The translations under genes and the position numbers were made by a program. Below the pieces are notes generated by a model. That model did not search any database. It saw only the letters and a program-made list of their open reading frames with translations, and was not told the origin of the DNA. Below, piece after piece: positions 8,168 through 15,523 of a DNA stretch of 28,980 nt. Positions within the stretch are counted from its first letter, which is position 1. Every line of letters starts with the position of its first letter. Source of the DNA: Aromatoleum sp. (GTDB lineage Bacteria > Pseudomonadota > Gammaproteobacteria > Burkholderiales > Casimicrobiaceae); the NCBI GenBank assembly GCA_010365205.1, contig JAAFGU010000001.1, positions 12,672 to 41,651 of the forward strand, read 5' to 3'.

Positions 8168-9244
8168 ATGTCGGCAAAGCCACGCCTGATCGCGTTTTAC
8201 CTTCCGCAATTCTACCCGACCCCGGAGAACGACGAGTGGTGGGGCAAGGGATTCACGGAGTGGACCAACACCGCGAGGGCCAAGCCACTATTTCGTGGCC
8301 ACTACCAGCCGCACATTCCGGCCGACTTGGGATTTTATGACCTGCGCGTGCCTGAAACGCGCGAGGCGCAGGCGGACATGGCGAGAGCGTACGGCATCGA
8401 AGCGTTTTGCTATTACCATTACTGGTTCGGAGGTCGCCGCATTCTTGAACGGCCGTTTCAGGAAGTGACGTTGTCAGGACGCCCGGATTTCCCGTTTTGC
8501 GTCTGCTGGGCAAACCAGAGCTGGACGGGGATTTGGCACGGCGCGCCCGATCGTGTTCTGATCGAACAGACGTATCCCGGCGACGATGACTATCGCGCGC
8601 ATTTTGATTATCTCCTGCCGGCCTTCTCCGACCGGAGGTACGTGACCGTCGACGGGAACTCCCTGTTCGTCATTTACCGTCCTCACCAAATTCCAGACGT
8701 GCGGCGGGTCACCGATCTGTGGCGTGGACTTGCCATCAAGAACGGCCTCCCAGGACTGCATCTCGTGGGCGTGCATGACGATCCCCATTGGAATCCGGTC
8801 CAACACGGGTTCGACGCATCCACGTGTCAGCGGCTGCCGCAACGCCGGGGCTGGATTTCCAGACGACGACCGATGACGTGGGCGGGACAGAAGATTGCCG
8901 AACTGAGGGGCATTCCGACCGTTCATCGTTATCAGGACGTGCTCGCCGAATTGATGCCGGTCCAAGAGCCTGGTGTCGAGAGCTATCCGATGGTCGTTCA
9001 TGCGTGGGACAACTCCCCGCGTTCCGGTCGGGACGGGCTGGTTCTTCACGAATCTGATCCCGAATTGTTTCGTCAAGTGTTGAAACGTGCCTTCGAATTG
9101 CGGGTCGCCGCGCCACCCTCGCGCAAGATAGTGTTTCTGAAATCATGGAATGAATGGGCCGAGGGAAACCACCTGGAACCGGATCTGAAATTTGGCCATG
9201 GTTTCCTGCGTGTTGTCCGGGAAGAGTGGGAGCGGATGCAGTAA
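8168..9244 (+). CDS. WbsX-family glycosyltransferase/glycoside hydrolase 99-like protein
   Basis: A 358-residue protein of the WbsX type (Pfam Glyco_tran_WbsX, GH99-like). Hallmarks are IAFYLPQFYPTPENDEWW near the N-terminus followed by GKGFTEWTN, the YGIEAFCYYHYWFGG block near residue 75, FCVCWANQSWT near 117, and the C-terminal FLKSWNEWAEGNHLEPD. Members are common in O-antigen and rhamnan loci, but their biochemical role is poorly settled (endo-acting glycosidase or glycosyltransferase). Base composition is clearly lower in GC than in its neighbours: the row 8401-8460 counts as 30 of 60 GC by hand, against 43 of 60 for 11161-11220. It is isolated by 65 and 119 base gaps. Both facts suggest a later insertion into the cluster. 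Confidence 0.88.
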   Translation: MSAKPRLIAFYLPQFYPTPENDEWWGKGFTEWTNTARAKPLFRGHYQPHIPADLGFYDLRVPETREAQADMARAYGIEAFCYYHYWFGGRRILERPFQEVTLSGRPDFPFCVCWANQSWTGIWHGAPDRVLIEQTYPGDDDYRAHFDYLLPAFSDRRYVTVDGNSLFVIYRPHQIPDVRRVTDLWRGLAIKNGLPGLHLVGVHDDPHWNPVQHGFDASTCQRLPQRRGWISRRRPMTWAGQKIAELRGIPTVHRYQDVLAELMPVQEPGVESYPMVVHAWDNSPRSGRDGLVLHESDPELFRQVLKRAFELRVAAPPSRKIVFLKSWNEWAEGNHLEPDLKFGHGFLRVVREEWERMQ

Positions 9245-9270
9245 GCATCTTCCGCCGGTCCGCGAGTAGC

Positions 9271-9297
9271 CGGATGCGGCATTTTCTTGCGCATCCG
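9271..9297. other. Intergenic stem-loop
   Basis: In the 119-base gap after the WbsX-like gene there is a perfect 8-base-pair inverted repeat, CGGATGCG and CGCATCCG, separated by an 11-base loop. No T-run follows on either strand, so it is not a standard Rho-independent terminator. It could stabilise the mRNA end, promote processing, or attenuate transcription into the two downstream glycosyltransferases. Confidence 0.4.
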
Positions 9298-9363
9298 CCT
9301 ATGGACCAGGGCGTCATCGATGACGATTATTACTGACCGCGGAATTGTCGCGTTGCTGCCGTA

Positions 9364-10668
9364 GTGGCCGATATCAGCGCGCTTTCGCATCGACGGTTCT
9401 CGCGACTGTTGTTCGTGTCGCGCGCGTTCCCCGCCGATTTCGATCGCGCGACGTACGGCATCTACATGCGTATGCGGGTACTGCTCGAAGCGATCCGAAA
9501 TCTTGCGGACGACCTCGATATTCTTTTCTTCGTCGATCCGTCCGTTCCAATTTCGGAGGAATTACGTCGTCGCACCCAGGTTCGCATCGCGCAATCGTGG
9601 GGCGTCGAGGCCAACGTCTTTCTGGCGCACGAGCGGCCCGTAGCATCGGACGCCGGCTACTGGGCGAACTACGTCGCACCGGTGCTGGATTTCCGCCGCA
9701 ACCCCGACTACGCCGGCATGGCCGGACCGGAGCAGGTCGCGGCGGTGGAGGCGGCGCTCGATCGCGACATCTCGGCAATCGTCGTCCATCGGCTCGATGC
9801 AATGTGCCCGATTCTGACGATTAGAAGGAAGCTGCCGCCGATATTCCTCGATCTTGACGACATCGAGCATCGCAAGCTGGTTCGTGAACTGGCCCGGAAG
9901 CCTTTCTACCCGGGAAAACTTGCGTTGTTCCTCCGGGCGCCATCAGTCTTCCTGGCCGAACTTCGTGCGATTCGCCGCACTTGCTCGACCTTCGTCTGCT
10001 CGCAAAGCGATCGACGGTATCTGTCGCACTTCGTGCCATCGGATCGAATTGCGGAGGTGCCGAATGTAGCGACGTTTCCTCCGGATGCGCCGGCAGCGTC
10101 AGAGTCGGAAACCCTTCTCTTCCTCGGCTCCTACACTTACGCCGCCAATGTCGATGCCGCCGAGCATCTGGTGCGCGTGCTCTGGCCGCATATCAGGGCG
10201 TTGCGACCATCCGCCACGTTGCTGGTGGCCGGGCAACGGCCCGAACGGATTCCCAGTTACGCGGCGAAGCCGCCCGGCGTGGTTTTCACGGGGTTCGTCG
10301 ACGACCTGGCGGCGCTCTATGCGCGCGTCCGCGTGGTTTGCTGCCCGATTCGATACGGCGGCGGAACGCGGATCAAGATCATCGAGGCCGCCGGCTACGG
10401 CAGGCCGGTCGTGTCTACGCCGATCGGAGCCGAAGGGCTCGTGTTTACGCATCCGGACGAAATCGTTCTCGCACGTACCGACGACGAGTTCGCGGCATCG
10501 TGCGCCCGGCTGCTGGGCGACGCCGACCAGGCACGGGCGGTCGGTGTCGCGGCGCGCCGGCGTGCGCATTCAGCGTACGACCGCGACGCCGTGATCGCAG
10601 GCGTGCGCCGCATTGTGGAGGCCGGTCTGTCGACGACGGTCGACTCCGATGGGCGGGGTTTGGCGTGA
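9364..10668 (+). CDS. Glycosyltransferase (GT4-like)
   Basis: A 434-residue GT-B type glycosyltransferase. The N-terminal domain begins LLFVSRAFPADFDRATYG after about 15 basic residues, and contains IFLDLDDIEHRK, a motif seen in the same position in GT4 enzymes that resemble the TIGR03087 group. The C-terminal domain has LLFLGSYTYAANVDAAEHL, VVFTGFVDDLAALYARVRV and the donor-site segment GGGTRIKIIEAAGYGRPVVS followed by TPIGAEGL. GTG 9364 is the first start after an in-frame gap and has no clear Shine-Dalgarno; an internal start before LLFVSR is possible. The stop overlaps the next gene's GTG by four bases. It is the third glycosyltransferase of the window; its sugar is unknown. Confidence 0.88.
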   Translation: MADISALSHRRFSRLLFVSRAFPADFDRATYGIYMRMRVLLEAIRNLADDLDILFFVDPSVPISEELRRRTQVRIAQSWGVEANVFLAHERPVASDAGYWANYVAPVLDFRRNPDYAGMAGPEQVAAVEAALDRDISAIVVHRLDAMCPILTIRRKLPPIFLDLDDIEHRKLVRELARKPFYPGKLALFLRAPSVFLAELRAIRRTCSTFVCSQSDRRYLSHFVPSDRIAEVPNVATFPPDAPAASESETLLFLGSYTYAANVDAAEHLVRVLWPHIRALRPSATLLVAGQRPERIPSYAAKPPGVVFTGFVDDLAALYARVRVVCCPIRYGGGTRIKIIEAAGYGRPVVSTPIGAEGLVFTHPDEIVLARTDDEFAASCARLLGDADQARAVGVAARRRAHSAYDRDAVIAGVRRIVEAGLSTTVDSDGRGLA

Positions 10669-11897
10669 CAGAGATTGGCGTGATGCGAGCTTCGGCCGCG
10701 AGCCAGCACGGCGTCGGGCTCCCGGCATGGTCGATCGTCCTGCCATGGGACCCCAGCCGGCCGGGCGGGGTCGACCTGGTGGCGCTGAACCTGTACCGTG
10801 AAATGCGCTCGCGCGGCGTGTATGAACCGCGGATGCTGATCGCGTCGTGGGAACATCCCGCGCCGCTCGACAGTGTCGACGACGGCCGGCCGACCACCCG
10901 GATCCGGTTGCGGTCGCCCGTTGGCGGTCGATCAGCGCTTGTGCATGCGCTGACATGGCTGCTGGCGCTACCTGCCGAACTTCCGCGCCTTGCCCGTCAC
11001 CTGCGTGCACACCGCGTCGCCGTCGTGAATGCGCATTTTCCCGGGCTGTCGGCGCTGCAATTCGTGTTGGTCAAGCGCTTCCTCTACCGCGATCTGCGCG
11101 TCGTCCTCTCCTTTCACGGACTCGATATCGGCGGCGCGGCGCGGACGCGCGGACTCGAGCGCTGGTTGTGGCGACGCCTGCTGCGCTCCGCCGACGCGCT
11201 GGTTGCCTGCTCGCACGATCTCGCCGGGCAGATCCGGGCCTTCGATCCCGGCGTGACGGCGAGGACGGTGACCATCCACAACGGCCTCGATACGGACGGC
11301 TTTCTCGCCGAAGCCGCGCCTGATGCTGTTCTGGATCCGCGCCTCGAGGGCCGCCGTTACATCCTCAGCGTTGCCGCGTACGAGCCCAAGAAGGGCCTGG
11401 ACGTGCTGATACGCGCGTTCGCGTCGCTGGTGCCGCGCGTCGAACCCGATGTCTTGCTCGTGCTGGTCGGCGTCGATCGCGGGATCCGCGCGGAGCTGCT
11501 GGCGCTCGCCGCGAACCTGGGTGTCGCCGATCGCGTCGTGTCGTTCACCGACGTCGCTCAAGCGCGCCTTCACCCCTTCTACCGGGCGGCGACCGCCTTC
11601 TGCCTGCCGTCGCGCCGCGAGCCGTTCGGGCTGGTACTGCTCGAGGCGGGCGCGTATTCGCTTCCGGTGGTGGCCTCGCGGGTGGGCGGGGTGCCGGAAA
11701 TCATTGCGCACGGCGAGACCGGACGGCTCGTGCCGCCCGAAGACCCGGAAGCGCTCGCCGCCGAGCTGCAGGACCTGCTGTCGCACCCCGCTGAGCGGGC
11801 CCGGCTGGGCGCGGCGCTGCATTCCCGCGTGCGTGCACGGTTCACCTGGGCTGCGGCGTACGAGCGCTACGTCGCGTTGCGGGCGCTCGAGCCCTGA
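10665..11897 (+). CDS. Glycosyltransferase family 4
   Basis: A 410-residue GT4 enzyme. The acceptor domain shows IVLPWDPSRPGGVDLVALNL near the start and VVLSFHGLDIGG; the donor domain shows YILSVAAYEPKKGLDVLIRA, the FCLPSRREPFGLVLLEAGAY segment with the EX7E-type acidic pair (E of REPFG and E of LLEAG), and VVASRVGGVPEIIAHGETG. These are textbook GT4 features. Start GTG 10665 overlaps the preceding stop (GTGA); ATG 10683, six codons in, is the alternative. The gene ends only 38 bases before the end of the convergent minus-strand propeller gene, so this is the last gene of the left-hand plus-strand block. Confidence 0.9.
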   Translation: MTEIGVMRASAASQHGVGLPAWSIVLPWDPSRPGGVDLVALNLYREMRSRGVYEPRMLIASWEHPAPLDSVDDGRPTTRIRLRSPVGGRSALVHALTWLLALPAELPRLARHLRAHRVAVVNAHFPGLSALQFVLVKRFLYRDLRVVLSFHGLDIGGAARTRGLERWLWRRLLRSADALVACSHDLAGQIRAFDPGVTARTVTIHNGLDTDGFLAEAAPDAVLDPRLEGRRYILSVAAYEPKKGLDVLIRAFASLVPRVEPDVLLVLVGVDRGIRAELLALAANLGVADRVVSFTDVAQARLHPFYRAATAFCLPSRREPFGLVLLEAGAYSLPVVASRVGGVPEIIAHGETGRLVPPEDPEALAAELQDLLSHPAERARLGAALHSRVRARFTWAAAYERYVALRALEP

Positions 11898-11935
11898 CGC
11901 GCATCCCGCCGCGTCCGCCGTGCACCCGGAACCGC

Positions 11936-13105
11936 TCAAGCGGTGCGTAGAAAGTACACGGGTTTGTCGAACGCCTGCGCAATCACCACGCCCTTGAGGT
12001 TGGGCACGTATTGCATCCGGCTCATGATCGCCGTGTCGCCGCCGTTCACGCCCGCACCGTAGGCGACTGGAGGAGTGCCCGTCGTGGGCAGTTTCGAAAC
12101 GGCGAACGTCGTCGGATCGATCACGTAAATCTCTTCGAGGTCCGTGAAGTACAGGAACCTGTCGAGCACCGGATCGTGGACGAAGCCTGCGCCGGATGCG
12201 CGACGCAGTGGCAGCCCCGAAGCGGGGGCGTCACGATAGGCGGCCGGACGCTTGGACAGATCGAAGTAGCCGATCTGCGAGTCGCCCATTCCGGGGCGCG
12301 GTCCGATCCGCACCAGTCGACTTCGCAGCGGGTCGACGAGCGCGCACCCGCGGTCGACGTCGACCCATTCGGTATCGGCCAGGATGGCATCCGGTTGCCC
12401 GGTGGCGTTGTTCCAGAGCTGAATTAGGTGCGAGCTGGGGAAATAGACGTCGCCGGTAACGGGATGCTGCGCCACCCAGTTCCCCTCGTATCCGCCGGCC
12501 CTGGCGTACATGCGTCCGTAGTGTTCAGCGGGGTACCAGCGGCCTCCGGACGCCAGAGGGATCGCATCGACCTGCCAGCCCTTGCCCTTGTCCATCGGCC
12601 AAACCGGGCCGCAACCATAGACGATCAACTCGTCGCGCCCCGCGTTGTATTGCGGCGCGTAGTACGAGTGCCGTGACACCGGCGTTCCATCGGGGTTGTA
12701 GAACGCGCTGCTGTTCGATTGATTGGTCCGCACGCCGGAGGCATTTGACGGCTTCACGATGCAGAACCATCGCGGCGCGTCGGTTTCCAGGGCAAGGGCG
12801 CGGACCTCGTTGCCGCCCCAAGTCCGACCGCCACCGCCGAACGACATCAGCATGCTGTCGGACTTGCGAAGGGCACCGCCGCTGAACGTGAAGGTACCCG
12901 TTCGCGGATTCGTGCCGAAGCCAATGTCCCGCCAGTTCCGGTCGGTGAGGCCAGCCGCGACCAGGTCGGCCAGCACCGCCGGGCTGTCGATTTGCCGCGT
13001 ATTCGGAATCGCGACCCATTCGCCGACCTTCCTTCCCTGAAGCCATGCTGGAATCCGTGCGGCCGTTGCCGCGGGAAAGCTGAGCGGGGCAGAGGTGGAC
13101 TTGAT
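11936..13105 (-). CDS. Beta-propeller (kelch-like) protein, module A; apparent ATC start
   Basis: The first canonical start in this frame is GTG at 12976 (346 codons), but protein-like sequence continues 43 codons upstream (including WLQGRKVGEWVAIPNTRQ) to an ATC codon at 13105-13103, directly after the TAA of the preceding 56-codon remnant. A perfect GGAGG lies seven bases before that ATC. The deduced start (I/M)KSTSAPLSF parallels the MKATSTPLTF start of the module B propeller protein. The protein is rich in repeated Trp/Gly/Tyr strands (FGGGGRTWGGNEV, FVHDPVLDRFLYFTDLEEIYVID) and ends YVPNLKGVVIAQAFDKPVYFLRT, the kind of closing blade found in kelch/galactose-oxidase-like propellers. No signal peptide is visible. 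Function unknown; it could bind the polysaccharide. If ATC cannot initiate, the product is N-terminally truncated or the gene is decaying. Confidence 0.6.
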   Translation of the reverse strand: MKSTSAPLSFPAATAARIPAWLQGRKVGEWVAIPNTRQIDSPAVLADLVAAGLTDRNWRDIGFGTNPRTGTFTFSGGALRKSDSMLMSFGGGGRTWGGNEVRALALETDAPRWFCIVKPSNASGVRTNQSNSSAFYNPDGTPVSRHSYYAPQYNAGRDELIVYGCGPVWPMDKGKGWQVDAIPLASGGRWYPAEHYGRMYARAGGYEGNWVAQHPVTGDVYFPSSHLIQLWNNATGQPDAILADTEWVDVDRGCALVDPLRSRLVRIGPRPGMGDSQIGYFDLSKRPAAYRDAPASGLPLRRASGAGFVHDPVLDRFLYFTDLEEIYVIDPTTFAVSKLPTTGTPPVAYGAGVNGGDTAIMSRMQYVPNLKGVVIAQAFDKPVYFLRTA

Positions 13106-13276
13106 TTACGGGCCTCCGTGACGGTAGAAGAGCAGGCCGGGGTTCGGCATGCCGATGCCGCCCGCCCAAAGCGACCAGTCGTCGGGCACCCACGGGCATG
13201 GCAACGCCAGCGGTGTTCCGAGGTGGCCGTCGATCATGGCGCAGTCGAACGCCGAACGCGGTGACGTCGATTTCAT
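13106..13276 (-). pseudogene. Internally deleted beta-propeller gene, module A (56 codons left)
   Basis: The 56-residue product is an in-frame fusion of both ends of the module B propeller protein. Residues 1-27 (MKST...DGHLGTPLALPC) match the B start MKATSTPLTFACQ...LLGTMLALPC. Residues 31-56 (DDWSLWAGGIGMPNPGLLFY, then RHGGP) match its end NDWSMWAGGVDVPNPDLLFY, then RHRRP. About 311 internal codons are absent. The ATG at 13276 overlaps the stop of the Tat gene (ATGA), and module B has the same coupling. The remnant is in frame with the next propeller gene and separated from it only by TAA. A functional microprotein is possible but less likely than a deletion relic. Confidence 0.75.
13113..13117 (-). 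promoter_or_regulatory. Shine-Dalgarno GGAGG placing an ATC start
   Basis: On the minus strand GGAGG lies within the last codons of the 56-codon remnant and is followed by seven bases (CCCGTAA) and then ATCAAG. Spacing is ideal for an initiation codon at 13105-13103. In module B the matching position has no GGAGG, in keeping with the loss of the downstream gene there. Confidence 0.45.
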
Positions 13277-13620
13277 TGCCCGTCATCCGCATCGATGATG
13301 ATGCCTGCGAGATCGCCGTGGCCGATGCGGGTCAGGATGCCTTCGCGGCTGAGCATCAGCACGCCGGCAATCGGGGCGCTCCGCGCGTTGAGCGAGAACG
13401 TCAACGGGTTGCCGTCCGGATGCGTCACGAATGTGCGCAGGTCGAGCGATGCTCCGATCGCGAGCGCCGCGCCCGAAAAGCCTGCCAACCAGGCGGCCTC
13501 GCGATCGGAGGTGAATGACGACGCGGGTTCCTTCGTATTCTTGGCGCCGACCCCGCACGCCGCCGAAGGGGCGATGAGCGCGCCTGCGCCTGCGATGATG
13601 AAATCACGGCGAGAGGTCAT
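13273..13620 (-). CDS. Small Tat-signal exported protein, module A
   Basis: A 115-residue protein starting MTSRRDFIIAGAGALIAPSA: a twin-arginine motif (SRRDFI) followed by a hydrophobic stretch and an Ala-rich cleavage region near residue 21, so export through the Tat pathway is likely. The mature part has no family I recognise; it contains LRTFVTHPDGNPLTFSLNAR and ends GIIIDADDGQ. The module B protein at 21725-22072 is of equal length and shares the Tat signal, the IHPDGKRLT segment and the same ending IIIDADDGQ. GAGG lies eight bases before the ATG. The stop overlaps the start of the truncated propeller gene. The pairing in two places suggests that the Tat protein and the propeller protein work together, possibly at the cell surface. 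Confidence 0.8.
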   Translation of the reverse strand: MTSRRDFIIAGAGALIAPSAACGVGAKNTKEPASSFTSDREAAWLAGFSGAALAIGASLDLRTFVTHPDGNPLTFSLNARSAPIAGVLMLSREGILTRIGHGDLAGIIIDADDGQ

Positions 13621-13847
13621 TCCATTTTCCTCAGCGGAGTCCTCAATCTTTCACGGCGAGCAACGGCTCGTAGGCCGATGCTGCCTCGGTTCGCAACAGG
13701 GGCCGTTCGACCCCACGACTTGCAATCGAATGAATTCTAGACCAAATGCAATCGCGCTTCTGGAGGTTGCCGCACAGGCCGCGTGCGGCGAGATTTTGCA
13801 ATCATCGGGATTCAAGCCAGCATTGCCGCCCGGCGAGACCGCCATTC

Positions 13848-15356
13848 TCAGCCCCACCGCGTCAGGATGCGGCGTACGTCGTGCGCAATCGGGTGCCGCA
13901 CTGCGAAGACCATGGCCAGCCAGACCGGCAACGTCGTTGCCGCGGCGATGACGATGACCGCCCAGCCCGGGAGATGCTGGCCTCGAGACAGCACGGTCGC
14001 AAGGAGCGTTATGGCGATCGACGGAACGGCGATGGCCAGGCTCGGTCCGGCTGCCCGCAGAATGGCGCCAAGCGAAATGCCGAACACGCGGGAAAGGCTC
14101 ACCTGCGATGCAGCCACCGAGACGAGCGACATCGCGCTCATTGCAATCGTGACGGCGATGAGCCCGAACGGAGCGGCGACAATCAGGACGGCGACGCGGC
14201 AGATCAACGTGAAGAGCAGCACGTTGAAGGCGGGTCGAAGGCGGCCGAGTCCGGTATAGAAGGTGCTCCAGAGCAGATACGGGACGTAAAGCATGTTGCC
14301 CAGCACGATGATTCGGACGAGGTCAACCGACGGCAACCATTGGGAACCGTAAAGAAGCGCGATGAGTTCGGGCGCCAGGATGCCCACCGCAGCGAGCGCG
14401 GGCCACACCAGCGCGGTCAGATAGCGTACCGTGTTGCAGAATCCTTGACGCAGATCTCCGCCCGCCCGATTCTTTTCGGCGAAATACGGTGCGGCCACCG
14501 TGTAGACCGCCGAAGTGAAAACCCGGTAGACGATGTCCAGGATGGTGTTCGCCCGGCCGTAGAACCCGACCGCGACGAGCGAAATCACGCGGCCGATGAT
14601 CAGATCCGGGACGCCGCGCGCTACCTCGATCACGATGGCAGTGCCGCTCGACCACGCTCCGAAGCGAAATACCTCGCGCATGTGCCGCAGCGAGGGCCTC
14701 CAAGGCCAGTCGCGCGGACGGTACCGGAGAGCAAGCAGGATCGTCACGATGCTTCCGGCGAGAAGCCCCCACGCCATGCTCATGTAGCTGAATCCGGCAA
14801 ATGCGAGCATCACGGTCGTGGAAGAACCGACGATGGCGCTCGCGAGCCGGACAACCAATATCTTCCCGAAGTCCAGGTTGCGGCGGACCCACGCCATCGT
14901 TACGGTGCCGAACGGGATCAGCATGAAAGAGATCGCCAGTACGGACATGACCTTGGCGACGCCGGCTTCGCGATAAAAGATTGACGCCGGCCACGCAACG
15001 AGCAGAAGAACGGCCGCCAGCCCGAATCCGGTCACCATCGCAAGCGCGGAAGCTGTGCGGATCTTGTCGACGGTCAGGTCGCGCTCTTGGGCGATATAGT
15101 CGGCTACGCCGAAGTCCCGCAATACCTGGGCCACTGCCACGAGGACCATCGCGACGGAAAACGTCCCGAATTCCGCCGGCGTCAGCAGCCGCGCGACGAT
15201 CAGCGACGCAACGAACTGGATCAGCGTCGTGGCGTAGTTCTGAAGAAAGGAGAGCGCTAGCGCGCGACGGATTTTTGACAAGGGAACACGCTGCCCTGTG
15301 GGTGCCGCGATGATCCGCTCGGAGTCCTCCCCGGGCGGCGAAAGGTCCGGGAACAT
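13848..15356 (-). CDS. Wzx-type polysaccharide flippase (MOP superfamily)
   Basis: A 502-residue polytopic membrane protein. After about 25 polar residues the membrane part starts ALALSFLQNYATTLIQFVAS, followed by the VARLLTPAEFGTFSVAMVLV segment that is typical of Wzx/RfbX-like proteins of the Polysacc_synt family. I count roughly a dozen or more hydrophobic segments down to the C-terminus (AVIVIAAATTLPVWLAMVFA), in line with the family's usual 12-14 helices. The protein would move the undecaprenyl-linked repeat unit to the periplasmic face. ATG 15356 has no clear Shine-Dalgarno; TTG 15281 just before the first membrane segment is an alternative. It is divergent from the PP-loop operon and shares a 167-base promoter region with it. 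Confidence 0.92.
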   Translation of the reverse strand: MFPDLSPPGEDSERIIAAPTGQRVPLSKIRRALALSFLQNYATTLIQFVASLIVARLLTPAEFGTFSVAMVLVAVAQVLRDFGVADYIAQERDLTVDKIRTASALAMVTGFGLAAVLLLVAWPASIFYREAGVAKVMSVLAISFMLIPFGTVTMAWVRRNLDFGKILVVRLASAIVGSSTTVMLAFAGFSYMSMAWGLLAGSIVTILLALRYRPRDWPWRPSLRHMREVFRFGAWSSGTAIVIEVARGVPDLIIGRVISLVAVGFYGRANTILDIVYRVFTSAVYTVAAPYFAEKNRAGGDLRQGFCNTVRYLTALVWPALAAVGILAPELIALLYGSQWLPSVDLVRIIVLGNMLYVPYLLWSTFYTGLGRLRPAFNVLLFTLICRVAVLIVAAPFGLIAVTIAMSAMSLVSVAASQVSLSRVFGISLGAILRAAGPSLAIAVPSIAITLLATVLSRGQHLPGWAVIVIAAATTLPVWLAMVFAVRHPIAHDVRRILTRWG

Positions 15357-15458
15357 GTACCGGACAAATTGCGCATTCTAACCGGGACCAGTCCTGCATT
15401 TGTCGTGCCGCACGCACTCCGTTCCGGCGTCCGTCGCTGCCAGCCGGTGGCGCGCAGC

Positions 15459-15487
15459 GTGAATCGTCTGCGATCAGATGCTATAGT
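15459..15487 (+). promoter_or_regulatory. Candidate sigma70-type promoter for the PP-loop/pyruvyl transferase operon
   Basis: TATAGT at 15482-15487 matches five of six bases of the -10 consensus; GTGAAT at 15459-15464 lies 17 bases upstream as a weak -35 (three of six). The site is 36 bases before ATG 15524 and is in the divergent gap where a promoter is required. By-eye call only. Confidence 0.35.
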
Positions 15488-15523
15488 CGGGATCGTTTGG
15501 CGTATGCGGGATGAACGCGAGCG

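Noticed and set aside
13103..13276. Programmed read-through of TAA joining the 56-codon remnant to the second propeller protein
   Set aside because: Possible because the frames agree, but the GGAGG at ideal distance from ATC and the paralogous alignment of ATC with a start codon make initiation the simpler reading. Kept as an alternative in the findings.
13734..13739. TAGAAT as a -10 element for module A on the minus strand
   Set aside because: No -35 match at usual spacing.
13746..14984. A 412-codon plus-strand frame opposite the flippase gene
   Set aside because: Product is extremely rich in Arg, Asp, His and Gln, which is the antisense of hydrophobic membrane codons; the flippase on the other strand is clear.
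15375..15380. TAGAAT as a -10 element for the flippase gene on the minus strand
   Set aside because: No acceptable -35 at 16-18 bases and the distance to the ATG would be short; not enough to call.
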